Part shown: positions 1-8,001 of the stretch, piece after piece
Position numbering within the stretch: position 1 is the stretch's first letter
Layout of the letters: every line of letters starts with the position of its first letter
Made by a program: the position numbers and the translations under genes
Notes under the pieces: model-generated
Told to the model about the DNA's origin: nothing
What the model saw: the letters and a program-made list of their open reading frames with translations, nothing else
Database searches by the model: none
Assembly: GCF_012843705.1 (NCBI RefSeq)
Contig: NZ_JABAFQ010000015.1
Coordinates: 1 to 46,576 of the forward strand
Direction of reading: 5' to 3'
Length of the DNA stretch: 46,576 nucleotides
DNA from: Fusobacterium sp. FSA-380-WT-3A
Lineage (GTDB): Bacteria; Fusobacteriota; Fusobacteriia; Fusobacteriales; Fusobacteriaceae

Positions 1-54
1 AAACGCTGAAAGTACTTGGGGGGCAGCCCTCTGGGAGGATAGGAACTTGCCAAC
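1..54 (+). rRNA. rrf: 5S ribosomal RNA, 3' end (partial)
   Basis: The first ~54 bases read as the 3' third of a bacterial 5S rRNA: a GAAAGTACTTGGGGGG strand, a CCCTCTGGGAGGATAGG helix IV/loop E arm, and a 3' strand ending in CTTGCCAAC. The 5' part lies outside the window, so the pairing partner of the 3' strand cannot be checked. A T-rich stretch and a hairpin terminator follow, as expected at the end of an rRNA operon. The exact 3' end is uncertain by a few bases. Confidence 0.85.
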
Positions 55-110
55 TTTTTAATTTTTTGGAAGAAATAGAGAGAGAAAATATATATTTAAA
101 TATTAAATGA

Positions 111-154
111 AAAGCTGTGAGTAAAGAGTTATAGAATAGTCTATAGCTTTTTTT
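111..154 (+). terminator. rRNA operon terminator
   Basis: AAAGCTGTG (111-119) can pair with TATAGCTTT (142-150), nine pairs including two G-U, around a 22-base loop, followed by a T run. It lies about 60 bases after the 5S rRNA end. The loop is long, so strength is uncertain. Confidence 0.55.
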
Positions 155-159
155 ATTAT

Positions 160-1239
160 TTGTTTAATATTTAAGGGGAAATTAATTATGGAAACATTAA
201 TGAAAAATTATTAAAAAATGAAAATTTTATTTTAAAAATTTATGATATAGAGGATTAATTTATTAAATAAAATAAATTATTTTTTATATTAACTATATTA
301 ATAGTTAATGAGAGTTATTTAATTTTAACTTATGGATTTTGAAGAAGAAAGAAAAATTCAGAAGTATTGTTTCGACAAAAAATAATAAATAATATTATTA
401 AAATTAATTTGAATAGATATTATTATAGAATAGTATAAATCAAAATATAAAAGAGTTTTAGTAGCTTTTTATTACTCTTTGGAGAAATCATCAACTCTTT
501 TATTAAAAATATAAAATTAACTCTAGATTTAGTTGATAGAAAAATTTATTTTAGAATTATGAAATTAAATTATCTAAAAAAATAATTAATAATAATGTAA
601 TAGTTGAATAAACTATTATTGTTAAAAATATTAATTTTCTAAAATATTTTATATATATGAACATTGAGATTTTCTAGAAAAGAAAGAGAATAGTTAAAAA
701 ATATATAAAAATATTTAAATGAAACTGAAATAAAATTTTTAAAATTAAAGGAAAGGGTTAATATAATTTATAAAATTATTAATTCTTATGGAGATAGAAA
801 ATTTAATAATTATAGATTAAAGAAAATATATGAAAAAAATTATAGAAAGAAATATTTATAAGAGAATGAAAATGAAATTAAATAAAAGAAAATATATATA
901 AAATTAAAAAATTTTTAAAAATAAAAAAATATGAAATCTAAAATTTTAATGTAAGATAATTATAAGAATTTTATGAGAAGAATTTTTATATAATAGTTAT
1001 TTTTATGATATTTTTAGATTAAAAGTTAGAGTAGTATTTTATAGAAATTTTTTTGTTATTAAATAATAATAAAAAATCAAGGTTTTAAAAGTTATTTTAA
1101 AGTAAAAATAAATATAGAAAAATGTTATTAAAACTTTTATAATAAAAATTAAATAAGAGAAAAAAGAGGAGAAATTTGATAAAAAATAGAAAATTTTATT
1201 TTTTAGAGAAGAGATTATAGTTTGAAAAATAAAAGTATA
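160..1239. other. Very AT-rich stretch without an intact gene
   Basis: No open reading frame of credible length, codon pattern or ribosome site is visible on either strand between the rRNA terminator and the tmcAL promoter. Stop codons occur in all frames and GC is visibly lower than in the flanking genes. Part of it (about 640-890) is a decayed duplicate of sequence at 2210-2513. I could not find a convincing source for 160-520 or 900-1200. It most likely represents decaying former coding sequence, but only the middle part can be shown. Confidence 0.6.
640..890 (+). pseudogene. Decayed copy of the tmcAL 3' end and GPH symporter start
   Basis: Positions 729-798 match 2341-2410 (the last codons of the intact tmcAL) at about 63 of 70 bases without gaps. 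Positions 664-703 match 2231-2270 at 35 of 40 bases in the same frame, with a TAT codon changed to a TAG stop. The match continues past the tmcAL stop: 871-890 resembles the start of the GPH symporter at 2493-2513, with an ATG at 872. The copy therefore spans a gene boundary and arose by duplication of a chromosomal segment, not by divergence of one gene. Weaker similarity may extend upstream to about 520. It carries stops and indels and cannot make a protein. Confidence 0.75.
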
Positions 1240-1248
1240 TGATATAAT
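1240..1248 (+). promoter_or_regulatory. Extended -10 promoter for tmcAL
   Basis: TGATATAAT is a perfect extended -10 (TGnTATAAT), 28 bases before the ATG. A TTGAAA at 1222-1227 is the nearest -35-like hexamer, but its 15-base spacer is short; the extended -10 may compensate. Confidence 0.5.
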
Positions 1249-1276
1249 ATATGAAAAAATTATAAAAAGGAGAAAA

Positions 1277-2434
1277 ATGAAAAAGGCTGTAGGAATAGTA
1301 GTAGAATATAATCCATTTCATAACGGACATAAATATCATTTAGATAAAGCAAAAGAGTTGGGTAATATAGTGATAGGAGTAATGAGTGGAGATTATCTTC
1401 AAAGAGGTGAACCAGCTTTTATTAATAAATGGAGTAGAGCAGAGATAGCTTTAAAAGAAGGAATAGATATATTATGTGAATTGCCAAGTTATTATTCTAC
1501 TCAAAGTGCGGAAATTTTTGCAAAATCTTCAATAGGAATATTAAAAAATTTAGGAGTGAGTACTATTCTTTTTGGTTCTGAAAGTTCAGATATAGAAAAA
1601 TTAAAAAAAATATTAGAGTTAGAAAAAAATGAAGAATTTAATGAAGAAATAAAAAGAAATTTAGATAGAGGAATTTCTTATCCAAATGCTTATAGTTTAA
1701 GTATAAAAAAATTTTTTGAAGAGGATATAGAAATTAATTCAAATGATATATTAGGGATTGAATACTTGAGAGCTATAAAATATTATGATGAAAAAATTGA
1801 AGCTAAAACTTTAAAAAGAAGAGCGGGCGGATATTATTCACAAAAAGAAGAAAATAATATTATGAGTGCTACTGGAATAAGAAAATTAATGTTTGAAAAT
1901 AAAAATATAGAAAATTTAGTAACTACAAATTCATTTGAGGTTTTAAGAAATCAAAGATTTACTAAAATAACAGAATTTTATCCATTAATAAGATATGCAA
2001 TATTAACTAAAAAAGATAAATTATCTGATTATCAAGATGTAGAAAATGGATTAGAAAACAGAATCTATGAGATGGCTTTAAAATATGAAAATTATCAGGA
2101 ATTTTTTAATAATCTTATTACTAAGAGATATACAATAGGAAGAATACAAAGAATATTGATTCATATTTTATTAGATATAACAAAAGAAGATACTAACTAT
2201 TTAAAGGAAAATATACCTTATATAAGAATTTTGGGATTTTCTAAAAATGGAAGAGAATATTTAAAAAATATAGAAAAAAATAATGATATAAAAATATTAA
2301 CTTCTTTTAAAAATATAAAAAAAATATTAAAAGAAAATGAAATAAAATTTTTAGAACTAAATGAAAGAGCTAGTATAATTTATAAAATTATTAATTCTTA
2401 TGAAGATAGAAAAATTCCGATAATTACAGACTAA
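1277..2434 (+). CDS. tmcAL: tRNA(Met) cytidine acetate ligase TmcAL
   Basis: This is the YlbM/DUF795 family, now known as TmcAL, which uses acetate and ATP to form N4-acetylcytidine at the wobble base of elongator tRNA-Met in the cytoplasm. The N-terminus GIVVEYNPFHNGHKYHL carries the nucleotidylyltransferase HxGH signature (H15, H18), followed by the family-typical VMSGDYLQRGEPA (residues 35-47). At 385 aa it is slightly shorter than the roughly 400-415 aa usual for the family. An AAAAGGAG site sits just before the ATG. A decayed copy of its 3' end lies about 1.6 kb upstream. The family call is firm; the enzymatic role comes from characterised members. Confidence 0.92.
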   Translation: MKKAVGIVVEYNPFHNGHKYHLDKAKELGNIVIGVMSGDYLQRGEPAFINKWSRAEIALKEGIDILCELPSYYSTQSAEIFAKSSIGILKNLGVSTILFGSESSDIEKLKKILELEKNEEFNEEIKRNLDRGISYPNAYSLSIKKFFEEDIEINSNDILGIEYLRAIKYYDEKIEAKTLKRRAGGYYSQKEENNIMSATGIRKLMFENKNIENLVTTNSFEVLRNQRFTKITEFYPLIRYAILTKKDKLSDYQDVENGLENRIYEMALKYENYQEFFNNLITKRYTIGRIQRILIHILLDITKEDTNYLKENIPYIRILGFSKNGREYLKNIEKNNDIKILTSFKNIKKILKENEIKFLELNERASIIYKIINSYEDRKIPIITD

Positions 2435-2447
2435 TAAAAATATATGA

Positions 2448-2497
2448 AAGGAGGATTGTAGAAATAAATATTTATATTTATAATACAATAAAAAATG
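2448..2497 (+). promoter_or_regulatory. Ribosome site separated from its ATG by a hairpin
   Basis: A strong AAGGAGG (2448-2454) lies 40 bases from the only possible start, ATG 2495; an in-frame TAA at 2489-2491 blocks any earlier one. The spacer folds. ATTGTA (2455-2460) pairs with TACAAT (2484-2489), and ATAAATA (2464-2470) pairs with TATTTAT (2475-2481) around a 4-base loop. Folding leaves five bases (2490-2494) between the stem and the ATG, a normal distance. The pairing is visible in the sequence; use in translation is inference. A five-codon ORF (ATG 2444, stop 2459-2461) also overlaps the site. Confidence 0.5.
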
Positions 2498-3787
2498 AAG
2501 TTAAATAAAAAAGTACAAGTTCTATATGGAATAGGAGTCAGTTATGCAATAGTAGACCAAATTTTTGCTCAGTGGTTAATTTATTTTTATCTCCCAACAG
2601 AAAGTTCTGGTCTAAAACCAATATTAACTCCTACTTTATTGTCAATAGCTTTGGCTATTTCAAGAGTAGTGGATATGATAACAGACCCAACAATAGGATA
2701 TTTATCAGATAAAATAAATACTAGATGGGGAAGAAGAATACCATTTATAGCTATTGGAAGTATTCCTTTAGGAATTACAACAATTGCATTTTTTTATCCC
2801 CCAATCAGTAGTCAAATGAGTTCATTTATATATTTATCCATAGTGGGTTCTTTATTTTTCACTTTTTATACAATAGTTGGAGCTCCCTATAATGCTTTAA
2901 TTCCTGAAATAGGTAATAGTATGGAAGAAAGATTGGGATTATCAACTTGGCAGTCTGTATTTAGATTAATTTATACAGCAATAGCAATGGTTTTACCAGG
3001 AGTGATTATTGAAAAATTAGGGAATGGAAATTCATTAGTTGGAATTAGATATATGGTAATTATTTTTAGTATAATTTCAATTATAGGTGGATTTATTACT
3101 GTTTTTGGTGTAAAAGAAAAAGATTATTCTAAAGGAGAAGTTTCTAAAATTTCTTTTAAGGAAACTATAGATTCAATAAAAAGTTATAAAAGTTTTTATT
3201 ATTATTTATTTGGACTATTATTTTTCTTTATAGGATTTAATACTTTAAGGGCTACAATGAACTACTATGTAGAAGACATTATGGGATATGGAAAATTTCA
3301 AATAACTATTGCTTCAGCTATTTTATTTGGAATGTCAGCTTTATTTTTCTATCCAACAAATATAATTTCTAAAAAAATAGGATACAGAAAAGTTATGCTT
3401 GGATGTTTAGGGCTTCTAATAATATTTACAGGAATGTTATTTTTAATAGGAAAAGTAATTCCACCATCAAGTGGTTTTATAATTTTTGCTTTATTAGGAA
3501 TACCAATTGCAGGAGGAGCTTTTATTTTTCCACCAGCAATGTTAAGTGAGATAAGTAATAAAATTAGTGAAAAAACAGGAAATAAAATAGAAGGAATTTG
3601 TTTTGGAATACAAGGATTTTTCTTAAAACTAGCTTTTATGTTGTCAGTTCTTGTATTACCTCATATATTAGCATTAAATACTCAAGGAAATGAAAGTGTA
3701 ACAAAATATGGAATATATATGACAGCTATTTTTTCTTTGGTATCTTTTATAATTTCAGGATATTTTTACTATAAATATGAAGAATAG
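2495..3787 (+). CDS. GPH-family sugar:cation symporter (MFS_2, MelB-like)
   Basis: This 430-aa integral membrane protein belongs to the glycoside-pentoside-hexuronide:cation symporter family. Residues 1-50 match the family's N-terminal helix, and DMITDPTIGYLSDKINTRWG (about 61-80) is the hallmark loop after helix 2, followed by RRIPFIAIGSIPLG. About 12 hydrophobic segments can be counted. The substrate cannot be read from sequence, since no sugar hydrolase or kinase is adjacent. The gene lies 60 bases after tmcAL with no terminator between, so co-transcription is likely. Its ribosome site is unusually distant and apparently brought near by a hairpin. Confidence 0.85.
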   Translation: MKLNKKVQVLYGIGVSYAIVDQIFAQWLIYFYLPTESSGLKPILTPTLLSIALAISRVVDMITDPTIGYLSDKINTRWGRRIPFIAIGSIPLGITTIAFFYPPISSQMSSFIYLSIVGSLFFTFYTIVGAPYNALIPEIGNSMEERLGLSTWQSVFRLIYTAIAMVLPGVIIEKLGNGNSLVGIRYMVIIFSIISIIGGFITVFGVKEKDYSKGEVSKISFKETIDSIKSYKSFYYYLFGLLFFFIGFNTLRATMNYYVEDIMGYGKFQITIASAILFGMSALFFYPTNIISKKIGYRKVMLGCLGLLIIFTGMLFLIGKVIPPSSGFIIFALLGIPIAGGAFIFPPAMLSEISNKISEKTGNKIEGICFGIQGFFLKLAFMLSVLVLPHILALNTQGNESVTKYGIYMTAIFSLVSFIISGYFYYKYEE

Positions 3788-3808
3788 ATAAAAATTTAGG
3801 GGAAAATA

Positions 3809-5125
3809 ATGGAAAGTATTTACATAATAGCAATTATATTTTTCTTTTTAGAATCATTGATATATTTTATTTCTCCAATCTCTATAACTTTTTTATCAAT
3901 AATTTTATTGGGATATTTCTTTTGGATATTTAAAATAAAAAATATTGAAATTTATGTATTTTCTATACTTTTTTTATTGAGAATAATATTAGGAATAAAC
4001 TTTAATAACTACAATATAGGAGATATTGTAGAAATTAAGACGGAAATTTTAAATGGAAGAGGAAAAATAGAAAAAATAGATAATAAGTTTTTAAAAGATT
4101 ACAAATCAATATATGTAGAAAATATTGAAGAAGGAAATTATAAATTTATTGGTGAGATAAAAAAGATTCAAGACAAATATTTAATATTAGATATCTTTGA
4201 AAAAGAAAAAAGAGTAGAGAAAGATATAGAAATTATTTTAGAGAAAAAAATTATAAAATTAAGAAAGAATCTTTCCAATGGTTGTGTAAATTTAATTAAA
4301 GCAATGATATTAGGAGATAAAAGTAATGTTTATAGAGAAGTAGAAAATAAATTTAGATATTCAGGTGCCAGTCATCTATTAGCAATATCAGGGTTACATA
4401 TAGGGATAATATCAGGAATTATTTTGTATGCTTTAGATAAACTTTTATTAAAAAAAGAGATAAAATATATTTTAGGACTTATTATTTTAAGTATATATGT
4501 TTTTTCTATAAAAATAAGTCCTTCAGTAATAAGAGCATATATAATGGGAGTTGTATATATAATTGGTAATATAATATATGAAAAAAATGATATAAAAAAA
4601 TCTTTTTTAGTAGCTTTTATTATTAATTTATTGATATATCCAAACTCTTTTTCTAATATATCTTTTCTTATGTCATATCTTTGTGTTTTCACGATATTAT
4701 GGATATATCCAAAATTTCAAATACAAATAAAAGTAAAAATGAAAAATTTGTGGAATTATTTGATATTTTTATTTTCTATTCAAATAATATTAACTCCTTT
4801 AACTTTATATTTTTTTAATACAATAAATTTTTTATCATTTTTTACAAATATAATATTAACTCCAATTGGTTCAGTTTTTATAATATTAGGTTTTGGAGCT
4901 ATTATAATTCCATCTATATTTTCAAAATTTTATCTAATGATAGTAGAGGGAACTTATATATTATTAGAAAAATTTTTAAATCTTTTTGAAAAATTGCCAT
5001 ATCTTAGTTTGAAGATAGAGAATAAAATAGATTTTAAAATGATTATATTTTTTTATATAATTATTTTTGGAATAATATTCAGTAAAGAGTTAAAAAGTTA
5101 TTTAAAAAATCAAAGAAAAATATAA
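3809..5125 (+). CDS. comEC: ComEC/Rec2-family membrane channel protein (short form)
   Basis: The diagnostic competence motif SGASHLLAISGLHIG lies at residues 185-199, preceded by a soluble segment (about 70-150) and followed by many hydrophobic helices to residue ~425. In transformable bacteria ComEC carries single-stranded DNA across the membrane. At 438 aa this protein has the N-terminal domain and channel but lacks the C-terminal metallo-beta-lactamase-like domain of the ~750-aa forms. It ends with a lysine-rich tail, with no sign of a frameshift. AGGGGA precedes the ATG and it follows the GPH gene by 21 bases. DNA uptake in this organism is not established. Confidence 0.85.
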   Translation: MESIYIIAIIFFFLESLIYFISPISITFLSIILLGYFFWIFKIKNIEIYVFSILFLLRIILGINFNNYNIGDIVEIKTEILNGRGKIEKIDNKFLKDYKSIYVENIEEGNYKFIGEIKKIQDKYLILDIFEKEKRVEKDIEIILEKKIIKLRKNLSNGCVNLIKAMILGDKSNVYREVENKFRYSGASHLLAISGLHIGIISGIILYALDKLLLKKEIKYILGLIILSIYVFSIKISPSVIRAYIMGVVYIIGNIIYEKNDIKKSFLVAFIINLLIYPNSFSNISFLMSYLCVFTILWIYPKFQIQIKVKMKNLWNYLIFLFSIQIILTPLTLYFFNTINFLSFFTNIILTPIGSVFIILGFGAIIIPSIFSKFYLMIVEGTYILLEKFLNLFEKLPYLSLKIENKIDFKMIIFFYIIIFGIIFSKELKSYLKNQRKI

Positions 5126-5150
5126 TTTTATCTAAATTATAGGAGAAAGA

Positions 5151-5729
5151 ATGAAAACGGTAAAAAAGGAATGTTTTATAGAATTTGAAGAAAAAAAATC
5201 AAAATTTATTGGTTATATAAAGCCTGTATCTTCAAAAGAAGAGGCTGAGAAATTTATAGAAAAAATAAAACAAAAGCATTATGATGCTACTCATAATTGT
5301 AGTGCTTATAAATTAACAGAAAATGGGCAAGAATATTTTAAAGTAGATGATGATGGAGAACCAAAAGGTACTGCTGGAAAACCTATGGGAGATATAATCA
5401 ACTACATGGAAGTAGAAAATCTAGTTGTGATTGCTACTAGATATTTTGGAGGAATAAAATTAGGAGCAGGGGGTCTTGTAAGAGCTTATGCAAAAACAGC
5501 AAAGTTAGCTATACAAGAATCAGAAATAGTTGACTATATAGAGAAAAAAACTTATCTTTTAGATTTTTCATATGATAAAGTTGGGGAAGTAGAGCAGATT
5601 ATATTAAAAAATAATGATGAGATATTAGAAAAAGGATTTAATGATAAAGTAACATACAAGGTTATACTTTCAGAAAAATCCATTGAAGAATTGAAAAATA
5701 AAAAAGAGGTTTCAATAATAATAATTTAA
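5151..5729 (+). CDS. YigZ/IMPACT family protein (UPF0029)
   Basis: The conserved UPF0029 blocks are all present: DATHNCSAYKL (45-55), DDDGEPKGTAGKPMG (66-80) and TRYFGGIKLGAGGLVRAYAK (96-115). The C-terminal ~60 residues fit the DUF1949 ferredoxin-like domain. At 192 aa it is slightly shorter than typical YigZ (about 205 aa). The family is related to eukaryotic IMPACT, a regulator of translation-stress signalling, but the bacterial role is not settled. TAGGAGAAAG precedes the ATG. It follows comEC by 25 bases and probably ends the operon, because a consensus promoter starts 7 bases after its stop. Confidence 0.88.
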   Translation: MKTVKKECFIEFEEKKSKFIGYIKPVSSKEEAEKFIEKIKQKHYDATHNCSAYKLTENGQEYFKVDDDGEPKGTAGKPMGDIINYMEVENLVVIATRYFGGIKLGAGGLVRAYAKTAKLAIQESEIVDYIEKKTYLLDFSYDKVGEVEQIILKNNDEILEKGFNDKVTYKVILSEKSIEELKNKKEVSIIII

Positions 5730-5736
5730 AAGATTA

Positions 5737-5765
5737 TTGACAACCTTAGAAAAAAAATATATACT
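5737..5765 (+). promoter_or_regulatory. Consensus sigma-70 promoter
   Basis: TTGACA (5737-5742), a 17-base spacer, and TATACT (5760-5765). It overlaps what could be read as a TTG start of the downstream frame, and so decides that the true start is the later ATG at 5794. Confidence 0.8.
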
Positions 5766-5793
5766 TAAAATAAAAAGAAAGATGGAGGAAAAT

Positions 5794-6108
5794 ATGTTTT
5801 ATAGTGCATTTATAGTTTTAAACAATGATGAAGTGAAAAGTTGGATAAATATTAATTCAAAAGAGGAATTCATGGAAAAAGTTTGCTCTCCATTTTTAAG
5901 TAATGATAAATTTCAATTTAATGGTGAAATAATAGATAAATCTCAAATAAAAGAGGTTAGGTTTGTAGAAACAGAAATGGAACAAATTGGAGATTATAAA
6001 CTTATTTTAAGATATATAAAAGAAACAAAATGTTATGGAGATAAATTTGTGAGTGAAAAATACCCTATTTATTATGTAAAAGACATTACAAAGGAAATTA
6101 TAAAATGA
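5794..6108 (+). CDS. Small hypothetical protein (104 aa)
   Basis: The start is ATG 5794, with GGAGG at 5784-5788 correctly spaced. The open frame reaches back to a TTG at 5737, but that TTG is the -35 box of a promoter. The protein begins MFYSAFIVLNNDEVKSW, is soluble-looking, mixed alpha/beta in composition, and has no signal peptide or membrane segment. I do not recognise a family. It has its own strong promoter and a following hairpin terminator, so it appears to be a single-gene unit between the yigZ operon and rubrerythrin. Function unknown. Confidence 0.7.
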   Translation: MFYSAFIVLNNDEVKSWININSKEEFMEKVCSPFLSNDKFQFNGEIIDKSQIKEVRFVETEMEQIGDYKLILRYIKETKCYGDKFVSEKYPIYYVKDITKEIIK

Positions 6109-6117
6109 TTATAAAAT

Positions 6118-6158
6118 AGCTGTTATAGATTTATAGATAGATTTATTACAGCTTTTTT
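6118..6158 (+). terminator. Terminator of the small hypothetical gene
   Basis: AGCTGT (6118-6123) pairs with ACAGCT (6148-6153), followed by six T. The loop is 24 bases, so it is moderately convincing. Confidence 0.5.
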
Positions 6159-6179
6159 CATGAAAAATAAAAAAAGTTG

Positions 6180-6208
6180 TTGACAAAAATTATTAATTAT
6201 GATAAAAT
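6180..6208 (+). promoter_or_regulatory. Rubrerythrin promoter
   Basis: TTGACA (6180-6185), a 17-base spacer and TAAAAT (6203-6208). A small dyad, AATTG (6217-6221) and CAATT (6231-6235), follows close to the likely transcription start and could be an operator. It does not clearly match the PerR box. Confidence 0.65.
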
Positions 6209-6273
6209 TAAAACATAATTGAAATGAATACAATTTAGGAAAAAAGTTTAGGATAAAAATTAGGAGGAAAAAA

Positions 6274-6822
6274 ATGAAAAAATTTAGATGTAAAGTTTGT
6301 GGAGCAATCGTAGAAGAAGGAATGGAAGTTTGTCCAGTATGTAAAGTAGGTCCAGATAAATGGGAAGAAATCGTTGAAGGAGAAGGAAGAGTTTGGGCTA
6401 CTGAGCACAAAATCGGTGAAGGATTAGCTTGTGGAGACGAAGAAATAATTGCTGGATTAAGAGCTAACTTTGAAGGAGAATGTACAGAAGTTGGAATGTA
6501 CTTAGCAATGTCAAGAGTTGCTGATAGAGAAGGATATCCAGAAGTAGCTGAAGCTTACAAAAGAATAGCGTTCGAAGAAGCTGAACATGCTGCTAAATTC
6601 GCTGAATTATTAGGAGAATGTGTAAGTGATTCTACTGAGAAAAACTTATCTATGAGAGTAGAAGCTGAGTATGGAGCAACAGCTGGAAAATTTGATATAG
6701 CTAAAAGAGCTAAACAATTAGGATTTGACGCTATCCACGATACAGTTCATGAAATGGCTAAAGATGAAGCTAGACATGGAAAAGCATTCAATGGATTATT
6801 AAATAGATACTTTGGAAAATAA
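6274..6822 (+). CDS. rbr: Rubrerythrin with N-terminal rubredoxin domain
   Basis: This cytoplasmic NADH-peroxidase component reduces hydrogen peroxide in anaerobes. Residues 1-35 form the rubredoxin domain with four iron-binding cysteines (C6, C9, C20, C23). Residues 50-182 form the ferritin-like diiron domain, with glutamates near 67-69 and the two ExxH motifs E102-H105 and E165-H168. The domain order is the reverse of classical rubrerythrin and matches clostridial reverse rubrerythrins. AGGAGG precedes the ATG. Codons include more GCT, ATC and TTC than neighbouring genes, consistent with high expression. It has its own promoter and terminator and so is monocistronic. Confidence 0.93.
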   Translation: MKKFRCKVCGAIVEEGMEVCPVCKVGPDKWEEIVEGEGRVWATEHKIGEGLACGDEEIIAGLRANFEGECTEVGMYLAMSRVADREGYPEVAEAYKRIAFEEAEHAAKFAELLGECVSDSTEKNLSMRVEAEYGATAGKFDIAKRAKQLGFDAIHDTVHEMAKDEARHGKAFNGLLNRYFGK

Positions 6823-6844
6823 TTTTAAATAAAAAATAAAAGAA

Positions 6845-6879
6845 AAAGGATATTGAATTTTCAATATCCTTTTTTTTTT
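6845..6879 (+). terminator. Rubrerythrin terminator
   Basis: AAAGGATATTGAA (6845-6857) pairs perfectly with TTCAATATCCTTT (6860-6872), followed by a long T run. Confidence 0.9.
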
Positions 6880-6919
6880 ATTAAATATTAAAATAATAAT
6901 AAAATTTTAATTTATTTTC

Positions 6920-6948
6920 TTGATTTTTTTCTTTTAATAGAGGATAAT
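6920..6948 (+). promoter_or_regulatory. Promoter of glmR
   Basis: TTGATT (6920-6925), a 17-base spacer and GATAAT (6943-6948), 28 bases before the ATG. Confidence 0.5.
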
Positions 6949-6975
6949 AAAATAAAAAATTATGGAGAAAGAGAG

Positions 6976-7947
6976 ATGAATAAAAAACCAAAAGTAGTTG
7001 TTATTGGTGGAGGAAGCGGAATTTCAGTTGTATTAAGAGGATTAAAATATCTTCCAATAGAACTTACAGCCATTGTATCAGTAGCTGATGATGGTGGAAG
7101 TAGTGGAACTTTAAGAAAAGAATTTGATTCTCCTCCTCCTGGAGATTTAAGAAATGTTTTAATTGCTTTGAGTGATGTAGAACCAATAATAGAAGATGTT
7201 TTTCAATATAGATTTAATGAAAATACTTCTATAGGAGCTCATCCTTTAGGAAATCTATTAATAATGGCAATGAATGAAATAACAGGAAATATTGGAGAAG
7301 CTGTTGATAGACTAAGAAAACTTTTTAATATAAAAGCAAAAATATTACCTTCTACAATAGAAAATATAGTATTGTATGCTGAAACAGAAAATGGAAAAAT
7401 AATAGAAGGTGAATCAAATATACCTTATAGTAATGAAAAAATAAAGAAAGTATTTTATAAGAAAAAAAGAAAAGCTCCTATAAAAAATTTACAAGTTTTA
7501 GAAGAGGCAGATTTAATAGTTTTTGGAATAGGGAGTTTATATACAAGTTTAATTCCAAACCTTTTGTTAGAAGGAGTAAAAGAGAGTTTGGAAAAAACAA
7601 AGGGAAAGATAGTGTATATCTGCAATGCTATGCAACAACCTGGAGAAACAACAGGATATAGTGCTGATGACCATATACAAGCTATTTGTGATGTAATTGG
7701 AGATAATATCATTGATGAAATAGTAGTAGACACTAGAGAAATTTCAGAAGAAATATTAAAAAGATATAAAAAACAAAATAGTGCTAGAGTTATAGTAGAA
7801 GAAGAAAAAATAAAAAAAAGAAACATAGAAATAATAGATAGGGATATATTAGAAATAGATTCAAAAGGGATGATAAGACATCATCCATACAAACTATCAG
7901 CGACATTATATTCTTTAATAGATAAATGGGAAGAGTTTTATAAATAA
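6976..7947 (+). CDS. glmR: GlmR/YvcK-type regulator (CofD-like, UPF0052)
   Basis: The N-terminus VVVIGGGSGISVVLRGLK has the glycine-rich nucleotide-sugar loop, followed by SVADDGGSSGTLRKEF and PPPGDLRNVLIALS, the UPF0052 signature. In Bacillus the homologue (YvcK, renamed GlmR) binds UDP-GlcNAc and steers carbon into cell-wall precursors during gluconeogenic growth. At 323 aa it has the family's normal length. GGAGAAAG precedes the ATG. It is often encoded with rapZ and whiA, but here it stands alone between its own promoter and a shared bidirectional terminator. Family certain; function by homology. Confidence 0.9.
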   Translation: MNKKPKVVVIGGGSGISVVLRGLKYLPIELTAIVSVADDGGSSGTLRKEFDSPPPGDLRNVLIALSDVEPIIEDVFQYRFNENTSIGAHPLGNLLIMAMNEITGNIGEAVDRLRKLFNIKAKILPSTIENIVLYAETENGKIIEGESNIPYSNEKIKKVFYKKKRKAPIKNLQVLEEADLIVFGIGSLYTSLIPNLLLEGVKESLEKTKGKIVYICNAMQQPGETTGYSADDHIQAICDVIGDNIIDEIVVDTREISEEILKRYKKQNSARVIVEEEKIKKRNIEIIDRDILEIDSKGMIRHHPYKLSATLYSLIDKWEEFYK

Positions 7948-7952
7948 TTTTT

Positions 7953-7997
7953 AAGAGGAGTTATTACTGATATATTCAGTAGTAACTCCTCTTTTTA
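7953..7997. terminator. Bidirectional terminator between convergent genes
   Basis: An 18-base stem, 7953-7970 with 7976-7993, has one G-U pair and a 5-base loop. A T run follows on the plus strand and A-rich DNA lies on the other side. It serves glmR and the Hsp70-like gene. Confidence 0.85.
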
Positions 7998-8001
7998 ATT
8001 T

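Noticed and set aside
449-501. Hairpin AAAAGAGTT / AACTCTTTT with a 35-base loop
   Set aside because: It resembles a terminator stem, but the loop is long and no gene ends upstream; in DNA this AT-rich such pairs arise by chance.
4372-4692. Minus-strand open frame of 106 codons
   Set aside because: It lies wholly inside comEC on the opposite strand, has no ribosome site and no recognisable protein pattern.
5737-5793. TTG-initiated N-terminal extension of the small hypothetical gene
   Set aside because: The TTG is the first base triplet of a TTGACA -35 box with a perfectly spaced TATACT, and a good ribosome site precedes ATG 5794.
6123-6410. Minus-strand open frame of 95 codons
   Set aside because: It overlaps the rubrerythrin promoter and rubredoxin domain on the opposite strand; its serine/threonine/proline-rich product is a mirror of the coding strand.
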